Positions 22,560 to 32,971 of a DNA stretch of 64,000 nt are shown here, in pieces; position 1 is the stretch's first letter, and each line of letters starts with the position of its first letter. Below the pieces are notes generated by a model, which saw only the letters and a program-made list of their open reading frames with translations, searched no databases and had not been told where the DNA came from. The position numbers and the translations under genes are program-made. Origin of the DNA: Termitomyces sp. T153 (lineage: Eukaryota; Basidiomycota; Agaricomycetes; Agaricales; Lyophyllaceae); assembly GCA_018296165.2 (NCBI GenBank), contig JACKQL020000017.1, positions 1,022,811 through 1,086,810 of the forward strand. Reading direction: 5' to 3'.

Positions 22560-23320
22560 CAGTCTATCCTTTGCAAACTTAAGATATTCATCAAGTTCAT
22601 CCCTCCTGGGCATCATTCCACCTCCTTCAGAATGCCATACATCCTGAGCAGGATTGTGATGATGGACATGATCTGCATTGAAGTTTCCATCCATCATCAA
22701 TGAGCGATTGAACTTCTACTGAAATGGATCTTCTTCCCAGTTTGATGGAATATTTGCTCCTGGTTGAGGGCAAGTGGGACAGAATATTGCAAGCTCACCA
22801 TGCTCTGGTGCCATTGGTTCTTTTGTCTCATTGTATCCAAAACCTGCCCATTTCAATTTCTTTAACCAGTGCCATGAATGCAAAAGTCATCATAATTCAT
22901 GATAGAGGTTATCTACTTCACCTGAAGAAGCAATTGATGAAGTAATCTCACAAGGTTCTGCCAATACTGATCAGCAGAGGCTTTGCACTCTAAATTAGTC
23001 AGACAAAAATTGTGACAAAAATTGTCCAGAACAGCTGTTGTAAAATATGTTCTTGTCTGGTTGAATGTGCTGGGAATCAGCTGGGAGTGAATGACATCCT
23101 TGATCCAGACATCTTGGCCAGAACACTTGCATGCAACAACACTGATGTAGTGCACACCAGTTGTGTATACAATGCATGCAATTGGGTTTCCAAAGCAATC
23201 AATTCTCTCAATATAGCACCCATATGCAGATGGCAGATTGAAACCAGCAGTGGCTGCAGAGGGAGGAAGTCTGTCAGGACCACAGTCCTGGAGGGGGACT
23301 CTTACAGGAGCCAAAACCAC
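22560..23320 (-). pseudogene. KDZ transposase, N-terminal catalytic part
   Basis: TTGVHYISVVACKCSG begins the body (about 23,155), followed by LIPSTFNQTRTYFTTAVLDNF. After a frame change comes CPTCPQPGANIPSNWEEDPF (22,785-22,730) and SLMMDGNFNADHVHHHNP with MDGNF at 22,680-22,694. In KDZ transposases the Asp of this MDGNF block belongs to the catalytic DDE/D set; that assignment is family knowledge. The residue is intact here, but stops and frameshifts break the gene. Confidence 0.8.
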
Positions 23321-23518
23321 CTTGGGGAGGTGATGCCAACAGCAAGTATGTAAATAGGGAAAGAAACTAAGAAACTAAGAAATGAGAGTGAGTAATGAAT
23401 GGAGAGAAGATTAGATAACAACAGAACACAAACAAGATATCAGGTAATGTCATAGCTGGGGTGTAGCTACAGACTAAGGGACCTTATATAGCTGTAGGAC
23501 ACTGCCAAAAGGAGAAGA

Positions 23519-23770
23519 TGGAAGTGATCTAAGTCAGGTGGGAGTGATCTAACACAAGTGGAAGTGATCTTAGTCAGGTGGAAGTAATCTGAGTCAGGTG
23601 GAAGTGATCTAAGTCATAGCAGGAAGTGATCTAAGTCATGAGGAAGTGATCTGGAACAAGGGAAGCAATCCTGGAAGTGATCTTGGACAGGTGGAAGTGA
23701 TCTGGGACAGGTGGAAGTGATCTGGAACCTGTGGAAGTGATCTGTGCCTGTGGGAATGATCTGGAACAGG
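23519..23770. repeat. 20-bp minisatellite in the KDZ region
   Basis: About twelve head-to-tail units of consensus GAAGTGATCTRAGTCAGGTG, most exactly 20 bp, diverging to the right and fading by 23,870. It lies in the segment between the cysteine cluster and the body of the transposase. Twenty is not a multiple of three, so this is not a protein repeat. Confidence 0.95.
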
Positions 23771-24446
23771 AAAAGCAGTCCTAGAGGTGGCTCAAACCTG
23801 GATGTGGCTGAAACAGGACTGTGGCTAAGATCTGGAGGTGTGGCTGAGATCCAGAGAGGGACTGTGTAGAATCTGAGGTTGGATAATGGTGAAGGAAAGG
23901 GGGGAATGGAATGGGTCATGACAAAGTCCATCAACATAAGCAGTATGATTTCCCTCCATTTCTTGTGGTCCATGTGAAGGAACATCTTCCATTGGCACTT
24001 GTTCCAATGGCAGTTCTCCACCTTCCATGGTGCCATCATCCTCTAGTTCCTGTCACTTCTCCTCTAGTATCTGAATTCTAGCCAGAATTTTGGTGTGTGA
24101 GGTAGGCATAGAGACATTTGATGGATTTGACCCCAGATCCACAAGACATTCTGCAGAAATCCTATCCACACCTGCCATTGTCCAAGAAGCTGCAGCTACA
24201 GATTCTGCCACAGCCAATGCAGATATTCATATGGAATTTGTTGACAAAAACCATTGCTCCTGCTGCAGCAACAGATTGGACAGCAGATCTGCCACCCTGT
24301 GGGACAGATCCACTGCTAAAAACTGCATTTCCAGGGATGGATTACTTGATAAAAACTGCATTTCCACTGGCAGATCTGGTGCCAGAAACATGTTTCTATT
24401 GATCCCTGTTTCTACATCAATATCAATTGGTTCATCATGACCTGTA

Positions 24447-24916
24447 TTAGTAATTTAAGCATGCCTGATAGCAGTGTGACAATGTTGACATACTCTGGAT
24501 GGCTTGCAGGAAGTCTTGCTCTTTAATGTCATTTTTTTGTTCATAGTCCTCAACAACATTCACCTGAGTCATGCCACCATGGCATTTGTGAATTGCATGG
24601 TGGGGAACATAGAGACAGCCACCTGCATCAGATAAGTTCATAGGCTGGAAGTATTTGCCATTCCATATCTCTGGTCAGTGAAGTGGGTTGGACTGGTGTG
24701 TTCAGCATAAACTCCTATGACAAAGAAGTCTTGAACCCATGCAATCATGGCATTGCCATTGCACAAGATGTTTGTTAGGACATGCATGACAATGACTAAT
24801 ATCACCAATGGATTCATGACTGAGTAAACCATTGAGCAACTGTGGAACATAGTTGATGAAGTCATCAAGATAGTCTGCCTGTGTCTATATGATATGAACA
24901 ATAATATGTTGTGCAA
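24447..24916 (-). pseudogene. KDZ transposase CxC2-like cysteine cluster
   Basis: Read on the minus strand in a single frame with two TGA codons: CHACPNKHLVQWQCHDC, then LLCHRSLC, a stop, THQSNPLH, a stop, PEIWNGKYFQPMNLSDAGG. This matches the CxC2 pattern of KDZ transposases (paired cysteines and histidines followed by WNG.FF and SL.D.G). Both TGA stops stand where Arg is expected in relatives, consistent with CGA decay. Preceding sequence (25,370-24,900) shows a weak N-terminal coding signal. Confidence 0.75.
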
Positions 24917-26150
24917 TATTTCGATGAAAATTTACCTTGCCATGCTTTATGGGGACAGGATATATATCATCTACCATTGTAGCATCCCCAAAAAAATTAT
25001 GGTCATCATCAGTGGCTGGGAATGGCACAGCAGAAGTGACAACTGGAATTGGACTGATGGGCACTCATTCTTTCACCAGTATAGGTAATCCTCTGGAGTT
25101 CTGGATGACTCTTGTCTTTTCATCAGCAGGCATAAGATCTCTTTGCCTGAGAACGAGTGTCAAAGAGTGTGCCTGCCAGCAGGAGATTTCCTGGAATATA
25201 TGTAGCAGCATGTATGAGATGGGAAAGGAAAATTGTTATGAGCCCTATACAAGATGATTGGTTGATGTGAAGAGGTGCAAGTGATGTGTGGCAGATGATG
25301 ATTGATATTGGCAATCTTTCCACAACATTAGGTATTCTTAAAGAAAATTTTGTTGTGAAAGTTTTCCTCAAGTGATATGCACTAGGCTAAAGTAGGAAAG
25401 CCACCATCAGACTGTCTGCCAAGATGGACAATAGAAGGGACAATAGAAAAACAGATATTCATTATTACCCATTAGCTTCTTTGGCCTTCGATCTGACTTG
25501 CCACCACAGACTCAACCCAATTATGATCATTGATCTATCACATACTTAATAAAACCAAATGGCCCTCAGCATGGTGACAACTGTGTTCCATGACAATATA
25601 TTGGACCAATCTCCCACAGCCAAATTCCATGATAGGCCCTTGGTCTTTTTCTCTTTCAAAAATGGCAAGAATCCAATGAGGCAGGACTCTTCTGTTATTG
25701 ATTTAATGTTTCAGCGAGCATAGTATTGACAATATTGGCAATCCTGAGCAGTAGTTATATCATTGGTTTCTGCCTGCTCATCGTCAATGACTGTTTGGTT
25801 TGCCTTGACTTGTAAAGGTATGGTCTGTTCCTGGTAAACTTGTCAACTTGGTCCCTTTTGAAACAATATACATACACCTCATTGACCAGATATAGTTCAT
25901 CATAATAATCATTCAGCATTGAAATTTGCAATTGACATGGTAGAGGATGCACTTGACAGGCCTCATTAGTGAGCAAGTCCAGTGAAATGTACATAGACCA
26001 GCCCATGGTGAAGGGTGAAGATGTGTTGTATCCATAAAGGAATGGGTATCATATTGGGGTCCAACTCTGCCATGTTCAGGTGGGGCTGCCAGAAACTTCT
26101 GAACAGCATCCTTTTCTATTGATCTGTGGCTCCTGCGGACTTCCAATCTT
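24917..26150 (-). other. CG-poor interval with weak coding signal
   Basis: No gene is supported. On the minus strand 24,900-25,370 may continue the KDZ N-terminus. 25,462-25,530 is an inverted, CG-poor copy of 27,345-27,410. 25,755-26,146 has 75-83-codon open frames that I do not recognise. Normal CG content begins near 26,150. Confidence 0.5.
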
Positions 26151-26213
26151 CAGAATCAATACAGGCTCTCTTCATAAACAGACCATACAAACATATATTC
26201 TCCTCACGCTTAA

Positions 26214-26485
26214 TTGGTCCATTGTTATATCTTATCTAACTCTCTCGAAGAAGCTTGCAATCAATTGAATCTTGATCTTGCGACATTTGAAACTCGATAT
26301 CTCGATGCACGCCCATTTGTGCCAAAGGCTGGCAATATACATTTAGCATATATCTATTCTCAAGATTCTTTACAACATGACTACTGCCTCAACTTGATCC
26401 GTTTCTCCTCTATTGTCTTTGAAACCATCCCTACTCTCATCCAAGATTTGGTCAAGCGGGGAGTTGCGAAACTCGGGTTATCTTA
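26214..26485 (+). CDS. Conserved plus-strand ORF overlapping the spliced gene, copy 1
   Basis: A 90-codon open frame with EEACNQLNLDLATFETRYL and FVPKAGNIHLAYIYSQDSL, almost identical to copy 2 at 28,095-28,422. It overlaps the last minus-strand exon at its 3' end. This copy stops at 26,485 (TAG), whereas copy 2 reads on for about 20 codons. The high conservation could reflect coding or simply recent duplication. No family was recognised, and the start is uncertain. Confidence 0.4.
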
Positions 26486-27136
26486 GATAGCTCCATTATG
26501 GCACAACCACGCTTGTATGCTTCGACAAGCTTTAAGGTCAGCTATGTGGGTATTCCACAATTTAAAATATGTTCGTGCTCAATAAAAAGAGAAACAACAC
26601 ACCTCCTTGAATATATTCTCGCGTTCCTCCTCAGACAGATCAAATTTGGTGTTAAAATCTTCCATGTCAACCATTAATCTGATTACGAACAAGATTGAGG
26701 TTCGATCATCTGTCAGTCAGAAACGGTAAAATTGCAGCAGTTAACACGTACCGATCGATTTTCTCCATGAATTCCTTCTGTTCTGCGTCTATCTTTTCCT
26801 TCCTCTGTTGAAGCCGTCTTCCAACGTCACCATCAGCTTCAGCTGATTTGTGGCTTGGATCAAGAAGCAACGGTGAGTATTTCTTGTTTTTCGCGTCAGA
26901 CTCCTCAGCACGACCAATTTTGTGGTCTGCATCAAGGGGCAGCATGTTCGTCGTCTGTATGAACGTGGTCAGCGATAGAGCGCCTGTTGTCTCCAGATAC
27001 ATGCCTCGTTGATTATTTCGATCATCGTGAAGGATCTGGTGTTCAAGTTGGTTGTTGAATTGGGTAAGGGTTGCGTTTGGTGACTGATTATATACCCAGG
27101 CAATGCCGTATGTTGCGTACGTACACGAGAACCTGC
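26452..27136 (-). CDS. Unidentified spliced gene, copy 1 (last three exons)
   Basis: Exons on the minus strand: 26,752-27,136, 26,603-26,678 and 26,452-26,541 (TGA stop). Introns are 73 and 61 bp with GT-AG ends. The second copy (28,326-29,017) has exons of exactly 76 and 90 nt at the same places, which supports the model. The translation runs through YGIAWVYNQSPNATLTQF, LPLDADHKIGRAEESD, a Lys/Glu-rich probable coiled coil (LQQRKEKIDAEQKEFMEKIDR) and ends VSQLPA. No signal peptide, membrane helix or known domain was seen. The frame is uninterrupted in this copy. A further upstream exon is likely, since 27,137 follows a TTTTTCAG acceptor. CG content is normal. Confidence 0.6.
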
Positions 27137-27819
27137 CTGAAAAATTTGAATGTACATCGTTGAAACGAAGGTCAAATCTTGCTCCTGGTGATAACCAACA
27201 TAAGCCAAGTTTACATCTTAATACTATTCAAAAAAAAAAAAAACTTCCGAGGCTGAGCCAACGATTCAAATGAAGGTAAGTTCCTTGCTGAACCTATGGA
27301 AACTTCCAATCAACTTGTCTGCATTTCAGTATGTGGCGGATCAAAGATCACGATTGGGTCGAGTCTGTGGTAGCAAGTCAGATCGAAGGCCAAAGAAGCT
27401 GATGGGTGGGAAGTTCTGGCTTGAAATTCGTCCCATCCAGCAAAGATAGAAAGCATATAAGATATCCATGTTGGGTGGTCTGAAAGAATGTAAAGAATGT
27501 AACAAAGTTACAAGTCAGCTCAGTTTCATGCCATGATACAATACTGCTCCTCTGGAATATGCCCAAAAGAATGTAACAGAGTTACGACTTAGCTTAGTTT
27601 CACGCAAAGCCAATAATGAATTCTAATATGAATCGTGAAATGATCAACAGGTCAATTTGATGGATGAGATTGTTTGTGGGCGTATTTAGCGCCACATACA
27701 GAACTTTCAGTATCCCAAGCTCCAAAAGTCCAACCCCTGGAGGACAACGTCCTCACATCTAAGAAAGGAGATCTCATTATAGGAATCCACAGGGTTACAT
27801 GGTAAGAAATGACCACTAC

Positions 27820-28081
27820 TTAGCCGTCCAGCTCTGCGTTCTCGGGAGCATCGAAGCCGTCCACTGGTACATTCCACGTCCACCTGCTCTCGAGGAACCC
27901 AGTGGCGGTGTCGTCGAGCACAATATCGTTGCGCTTCTGCACGTATACCTAGAGAGAGAATGAGTATGGGCATAGCAGTGCGCGCGTGCGCACGCACCGT
28001 CTTATCCGTAACCTTCTGCCTCAACCCCCTAATACTCTCCGACTCGATCTGCTCCTCGAGCATCTCCGAAAGCTCCTCCAA
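27820..28081 (-). pseudogene. 3' end of an unidentified gene (two exons)
   Basis: Exon 27,998-28,081 reads EELSEMLEEQIESESIRGLRQ and ends KVTDKT; a 49-bp GT-AG intron (27,949-27,997) follows; exon 27,820-27,948 reads VYVQKRNDIVLDD through SRWTWNVPVD to a TAA. The splice joins in frame, and the ends look like a conserved C-terminus. The upstream part is missing: at 28,082 the sequence turns into the duplicated segment. I infer a truncated gene carried between the two duplicates. I do not recognise the family. Confidence 0.6.
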
Positions 28082-28094
28082 TCTTCAGATTCGA

Positions 28095-28422
28095 TACAGG
28101 CTCTCTTCATATCAAACTCTCGAAGAAGCTTGCAATCAATTGAATCTTGATCTTGCGACATTCGAAACTCGTTATCTCAATGCACGGCCATTTGTGCCAA
28201 AGGCTGGCAATATACATCTAGCATATGTTTATTCTCAAGATTCTTTACATCATGACCACTGCATCAACATGCTCCGTTCCTTATCTATTGGTTTGACACC
28301 ATTCCTAGCCTCATCGAAGATTCGGTCAAGCAGGAAGTTGCGAAACTCGAGTTATCTGAGATAGTTGCATTATTGCGCAACTATGCTTGTGCGCTTCGGC
28401 AAACTTTAAAGCCAGCTATTTA
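28095..28422 (+). CDS. Conserved plus-strand ORF, copy 2
   Basis: Same sequence as 26,214-26,485: LEEACNQLNLDLATFETRYL and FVPKAGNIHLAYVYSQDSL. A one-base frame change near 28,290 is needed to continue with IPSLIEDSVKQEVAKLELSE and RNYACALRQTLKPAI to a TAG at 28,420. It overlaps the last exon of the minus-strand gene. It may be real or the shadow of that gene's 3' region. Confidence 0.35.
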
Positions 28423-29017
28423 GGTATTCCACAATTTAAAATATGTTGGGGCTCAATAAAAAGACAAACAACACACCGCATTGTATAGCTTTTGGCGTTC
28501 CTGCTTAGACAAAAAAAGTTGGCGGTGAAAACGTTCCATCTCAACTATGAGTCTGATTAGGAACAAAAGTGAGGTTAGATTCGATCCATCAGTCAGCCAG
28601 ACATGGGAAAAATTGCAGCAGTTAACACGTACCGGTCTACTTCCTCCTCCATTTCCTTTTGTTTCTCCATTAATGTTTCCTGCCTCAGTAGAACCTGTCT
28701 TTCAATTTCACTATCAGCTTCAGCTGATTTGTTGCTTCGATGAAGAAGCGACTGTGAGTATTCCTTCTTGTGCGCGTCAGACTCTTCAGCACGACCAATT
28801 TTGTGGTCTGCATCAAGGGGCAGCTGGTTGATCGTCTGTATGATCGTGGTCAGCAAGAGAAAGCCTGTTGCCTCCAGATACTTGCCTCCTTGATTATTTC
28901 AGTCATCGTGAAGGATCCGGTGGTCAAGTTGGTTGTTAAATTAGGTAAGGGTTGCGTTTGGTGACTGATTATATACCCAAGCGGTGCCGTATATTGCGTA
29001 CGTGCACGATGACCTGC
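28326..29017 (-). pseudogene. Unidentified spliced gene, copy 2 (damaged)
   Basis: Exons 28,633-29,017, 28,477-28,552 and 28,326-28,415 (TGA stop); introns 80 and 61 bp. It parallels copy 1, sharing LPLDADHKIGRAEESDA and the terminal VSQLPA. Two in-frame stops lie in the first exon: TAA where copy 1 has CAA, and TGA where copy 1 has CGA (a CpG transition). Substitutions concentrate in the coiled-coil part. Function is probably lost unless a downstream start is used. Confidence 0.55.
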
Positions 29018-29099
29018 CTGAAATATTTAAGTGTATATTGCTGAAACGGAGGTCAAATATTGCTCCTGGTGATCAACAACATAAGCCAGGTTTGCATCA

Positions 29100-30115
29100 T
29101 AATGTTTTTTTCTTTAAAAAAACCTCCAAGGTTGGACCAACGATTCAAATAAGGGTAAGTTATTTGGTGAACCTATGGAAACTTGCAACCGACTTGTAAG
29201 TTGTCTCCTGTGTCATACAATGCCTTTTGGAACTACACCGCGACCTGTTACTGATTGATAAACATCAGCCACGATTACGTGCTATTAAAATTAACTTCGA
29301 CGATTGAAATGAGGGCGAGTTATTTGCTGAAACTATGGAGATCTCCAATCGACTTGTAAGTTGTCTCTTGTGTTATACAATGCCTTTTGCAATCATGGAA
29401 GGTTCTCCCTTTTGGGGATTTGTTCCTCCATTGGTTTACGATATGCTTACGCATAAGTACACGGATGAGCCGAATACTAACTAGAGCGCCATAAGTACTA
29501 CGTAGTAGACTCATAGTCCCATGCGGACGCTGTGCTAGGGGATGCATGGCCGTAATACAGTCACAGCAACCACTCCAAAACCTTATACGGCACCGCACGG
29601 CAGATTCATCGCCATGACGGCCGTAACTTACAGTTTAGTGCGGTACCAAACTGTCTGGAACCGTATCGTGATATGGTATGCCGGGTTTAAACTCCGACAC
29701 CGGGGGTTGGACCAGTTAGGTTAGTCCATCACCTATTTTGGAATATCACCACATGTTGTGTCTAATTTTCTGATTGCTCACATTACCGTCGTGACCTGTT
29801 ACTGATCGATAAAAATAAGCCACGTTGACATCATGATGTTATTAAAATCAACCTCCAAGGGGTTGGGCCAACGATCTAAATGATGGTGAGTTATTTGCTG
29901 AAACTATGGAAAACTTTCAATCGATGTGTTAGCTATCTCCTGTGTCATACAATGCCATTTGCAATTATGTTGTGACTTGTTACTGATTGATAGACATAGG
30001 CCACCATTACATCACAATGTTATCAAAATTAACTTCAACAATCCATATGAGGATGGGCTATTTGCTGAAACCATGGATACATCCAATTGACTTGTAAGTT
30101 CTCTCCTGAGTCATA
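29100..30115 (+). repeat. Degenerate repeat units of about 140 bp
   Basis: A unit with GATTCAAATGAAGGTAAGTT, TTGCTGAACCTATGGAAACT and TGTCATACAATGCC starts at about 29,141, 29,299, 29,871 and 30,040, with a further copy at 27,261. At 27,261 the unit contains a GTAAGT donor and a TTTCAG acceptor about 55 bp later, so the parent was probably intron-exon sequence. The 29,400-29,800 part holds a CG-rich insert with CGGCCGTAA repeated at about 29,549 and 29,619. The last unit is CG-poor. Confidence 0.65.
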
Positions 30116-30844
30116 AATTTGTTCCTCCAATGGTTTGCAATATGGTTACACATAAGTGCACTGATGAGCATGAATGCTAATTAGAGTGCCATGAGTACTA
30201 CATAGTAAACATAGTACATGTCATCATGAACTGAATGTCATAAGTGTGTTTTGTGTCCAATGCTAATCAAATGTTAATGGTCAAAACTCAGACAACAAGA
30301 ATAGCAATAGACCAGCTGTTCTCTCAGGAGGGCTGACATGGCCCATTTCCAGTCAAGCCAGAATTACAATTACTTGCACCACTGATGTGGTTGTATGTAA
30401 TGTACAGGGTGTGGTCTTTAAAATTTAGAATAATTAGTCCATTAGCCAAGTCATCAAACTATTTTCAAGGGCAATGGTAACTGTCTGGTTATGGAAACAT
30501 CCCTTTACTCAAAAATGATCAGAGATGCTTTCAGGAATTTGTTATCCCTTAAAGATTTGTACCAAAATCATCAAACTTAGTATGATTGCTAGAGACTTAA
30601 CTACACTGCACCTTCAAAAAGGACCCCAGTTGATCTGTCATTACTACTTGCCCTAATTCTGGTCCCAGAATGATCTGAGGTCCATATTTGGAGTATTAGT
30701 CAGCAGGTAGCTCATTAGTCCAACCCACTGAGCATTTAAAAAATCTGACCCTATGTCTTAAATTTTAATTTGGGTACCCCTTGGAGTGATTCAAACAAAT
30801 CTAGAAAAATCTTGTTGGAAGTGTGAGAGCTTAGACTGGGGATT
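30116..30844. other. Gene-free CG-poor interval
   Basis: 30,130-30,215 is a CG-free copy of 29,440-29,515. The rest shows no coding or repeat that I can name. Confidence 0.6.
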
Positions 30845-30930
30845 GTAATGGTGACCTCTGGAGGCTGTGGCTCAATCACACAACTGGCAAAGGGAGATTC
30901 AAAGAGAACAAGTCTAAGGATTCCCAATGC
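30845..30930 (-). repeat. Partial LTR of Gypsy family A type
   Basis: Read on the minus strand it contains GGAATCCTTAGACTTGTTCTC and TGATTGAGCCACAGCC and ends CACCATTACA, the tail of a family A LTR. Leader-like sequence continues to about 30,760. Its 5' part is replaced by family C gag. Confidence 0.65.
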
Positions 30931-32806
30931 CAGTGTTTGGAAAATTAGCACTGGGGTCCTTGTCCTGGGGGGAAACAGTGTGTGGGGTTGACAGGGGCTG
31001 CAGGAAGCAATGGTTGAGTGTCATTGGATGCTCTAGGTTGCCAGTTGGTGTTGTCAAAGGTGTTTCAGTTGGTTTGAGGTGCTGTGTTTTTGCTCCAATC
31101 TTCCCAATAGCATTGATCAACATGCATAACAAGCACCTTGTAACTATCATATGTGGTTTGTTTGGGTGCAAGGCAGAGGATGTCTTTGATGCATGAAAAT
31201 TCCTGGGTGAAAGCAAGCTAGTTGAAGAGTACAGAGAGTGTTGGGATTTAACAAGAGCAGCACTGCATAGTGGTCAAAGGCAATGCCCTGTAGATACAAG
31301 GCAGCAAAGGCCACCTGTGAGCTCTCAAGTTGGAAGGTGATAGGCTTAGCTTGAAACATAGTGAGGCATTGCATCAAGAAGATTCTCCATTTCCAGAGGT
31401 CATGGCCAGTGAAGGATTCTGGCTTCTGAATGTCAAGCTTGCCTTCTTGAGCCAGTGCATTGCAGGTGTTATCCTGGGTGTTTTGATTTTGGAGCAGGGG
31501 TCTGGCATCATAGTAGTAATAGTAATTGTTCCCATTGCCATGTCAAAGGAGGAAGTTGTCTATGGCCAGCCCATATCTGCCCAGAGGTCTGCCATTAGGA
31601 GGTCCACCACCTAGAGGCTGGCCAGCATTGCCTGGAGGGGGCCCTGGGGCCCAGTGAGGGGGAGAGGGTCCTTTGGGGGTTGGTGGTCCATAGTTGTTGT
31701 TGGTGGTGGGGGATTGGGTAGGGGGATTGGCAGGGGTCAAGGGGGATTATTAGAGAAGGGGGGTTGAGGCACTCCAGGGCCCATGAGTTGACATGGAGGG
31801 GTTGGGACATTTTGGTGGGGCATGGGTGCATTTGGGGGTGTGTTACCATGGGGGGCAAGGAGGTCAAAGTGGGGAGGCCTGTCCTGGAGAATGGCTGGAG
31901 CTCTATTCTCAGGGGCAGGTTCTCCATCAAGATTTTCTGGCTTGTTTATGTAGGAGAGGGTGTGGTTGGAGGTGAGGTTGTCATTGGTGGGGAGGGGGTG
32001 AGAAGCTCTCTGGGTACAGGGCTTGGGCTTGGTAGGTTGATCCCAAGTGTGGAAGGCACTGGGGATGGAGTTTGCCTGGGAGTGCATAGAGAGGGCCAGG
32101 TTGTAGGTGGCAGGTTGGTTGAAGAGGCCTCCAGCAGGGTTGAGGGACCTTAGAATATTGGGTGCAGCATTGAGCTCTTCTTGCTGGTGGGAAATGGGAG
32201 CTGGGGCTTCATTTTGAGTTCTGGTGGGTTCCACTCATTGCATGTGGAAGGAGCAGGCAGGGTCCAATGGGTCCTCAAAGCATTAGAGGTTTGGGCTGGT
32301 GTGAATTTTGTCAACCAGGGCAATTAATTTGTTCTGGGGATGGGCATCAATCCCCAGGGTGCCTTGAGTAGTTTTGGTGAGGGTGCCCTGCTGGTAACAT
32401 TCATGGAAGTCAAGGAGACAATCTGCACAGACCTCTGGAGTTCCTGGAGTATTGTGGTAATCCAAGCTGATGAGGAGGACATGAGCATGTCTTGCAAACT
32501 CCATGGGGGAGAGGTAGAGGGAGCAGAGGACTTTGTCACACTGCTGGATGTAGGCTTTGACTCATTGCTATCCAAGGAAACTGGAGTTGAGAGGGGGAAT
32601 AGTTATCTGATTGTTCTGGAGGAACTGGAGCTGCAGTGGAAATTGGATAGGCATAGTAGTGTGTCAGAGGGAGGTAGTGCTCCAGGATATCCTTCAGGAT
32701 ACATCTGGGGGTAGGTCCCATTGGTGGGGAATGTCAAAGGATGGTGCCAGCTTGGAGGTACTCCCTGACTAATGGAGGGGGCATAAAAGGCCAGGTTCAG
32801 ATCCAT
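30931..32806 (-). pseudogene. Gypsy family C gag
   Basis: From 32,806 down on the minus strand: an N-terminal region (MDLNLAFYAPSISQG), a coiled or polar region, a very Pro-rich region (about 32,230-31,540), then the capsid block KLDIQKPESFTGHDLWKWR, MFQAKPITFQLESSQVAFAAL, YLQGIAFDHY (about 31,450-31,270) and CYWEDWSKNTAPQTN near 31,110. This is the pattern of a basidiomycete Gypsy gag without a visible zinc knuckle. Several frame changes are present. It lies just downstream of its LTR (32,972-34,015) and is cut at 30,930. Confidence 0.7.
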
Positions 32807-32971
32807 GGTCCAGTGACAGGGAGCATAGTGATCTACAGGCAGGTCTGTATAGAATGGAGTATAGTGATTTTTGGGGACTGCCTACTATAGGCATTGGTTA
32901 GGTAGCTAGTGGGGTTGTATGCAGGGTTATATGCAGACATCAGGAATGGGGTAAAGGGGAGTCTTAATATG

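Larger units (their letters stand above)
20394..24916 (-). mobile_element. KDZ-type DNA transposon, transposase gene decayed
   Basis: The minus strand encodes, in order, a CxC2-like cysteine cluster (24,916-24,447), a central domain with CPTCPQPGANIP and MDGNF (23,320-22,560), a core with TGVVATACTHHGCFAP and YDMACQW (22,506-22,111), GEIIESL and CDSNWKKLL (22,070-21,837), and a C-terminal SRIKVSWIW block (about 20,800). This order is characteristic of basidiomycete KDZ transposases. Terminal inverted repeats were not found. A 1.1-kb foreign segment with a minisatellite (about 23,340-24,440) separates the cysteine cluster from the body. Confidence 0.8.

Noticed and set aside
22115..22582. A plus-strand open frame of 155 codons
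   Set aside because: It is the opposite strand of the KDZ transposase core, whose blocks (HHGCF, YDMACQW) are diagnostic.
23519..23770. A CRISPR-like array
   Set aside because: Units of 20 bp are directly adjacent without spacers and the genome is eukaryotic; this is a minisatellite.
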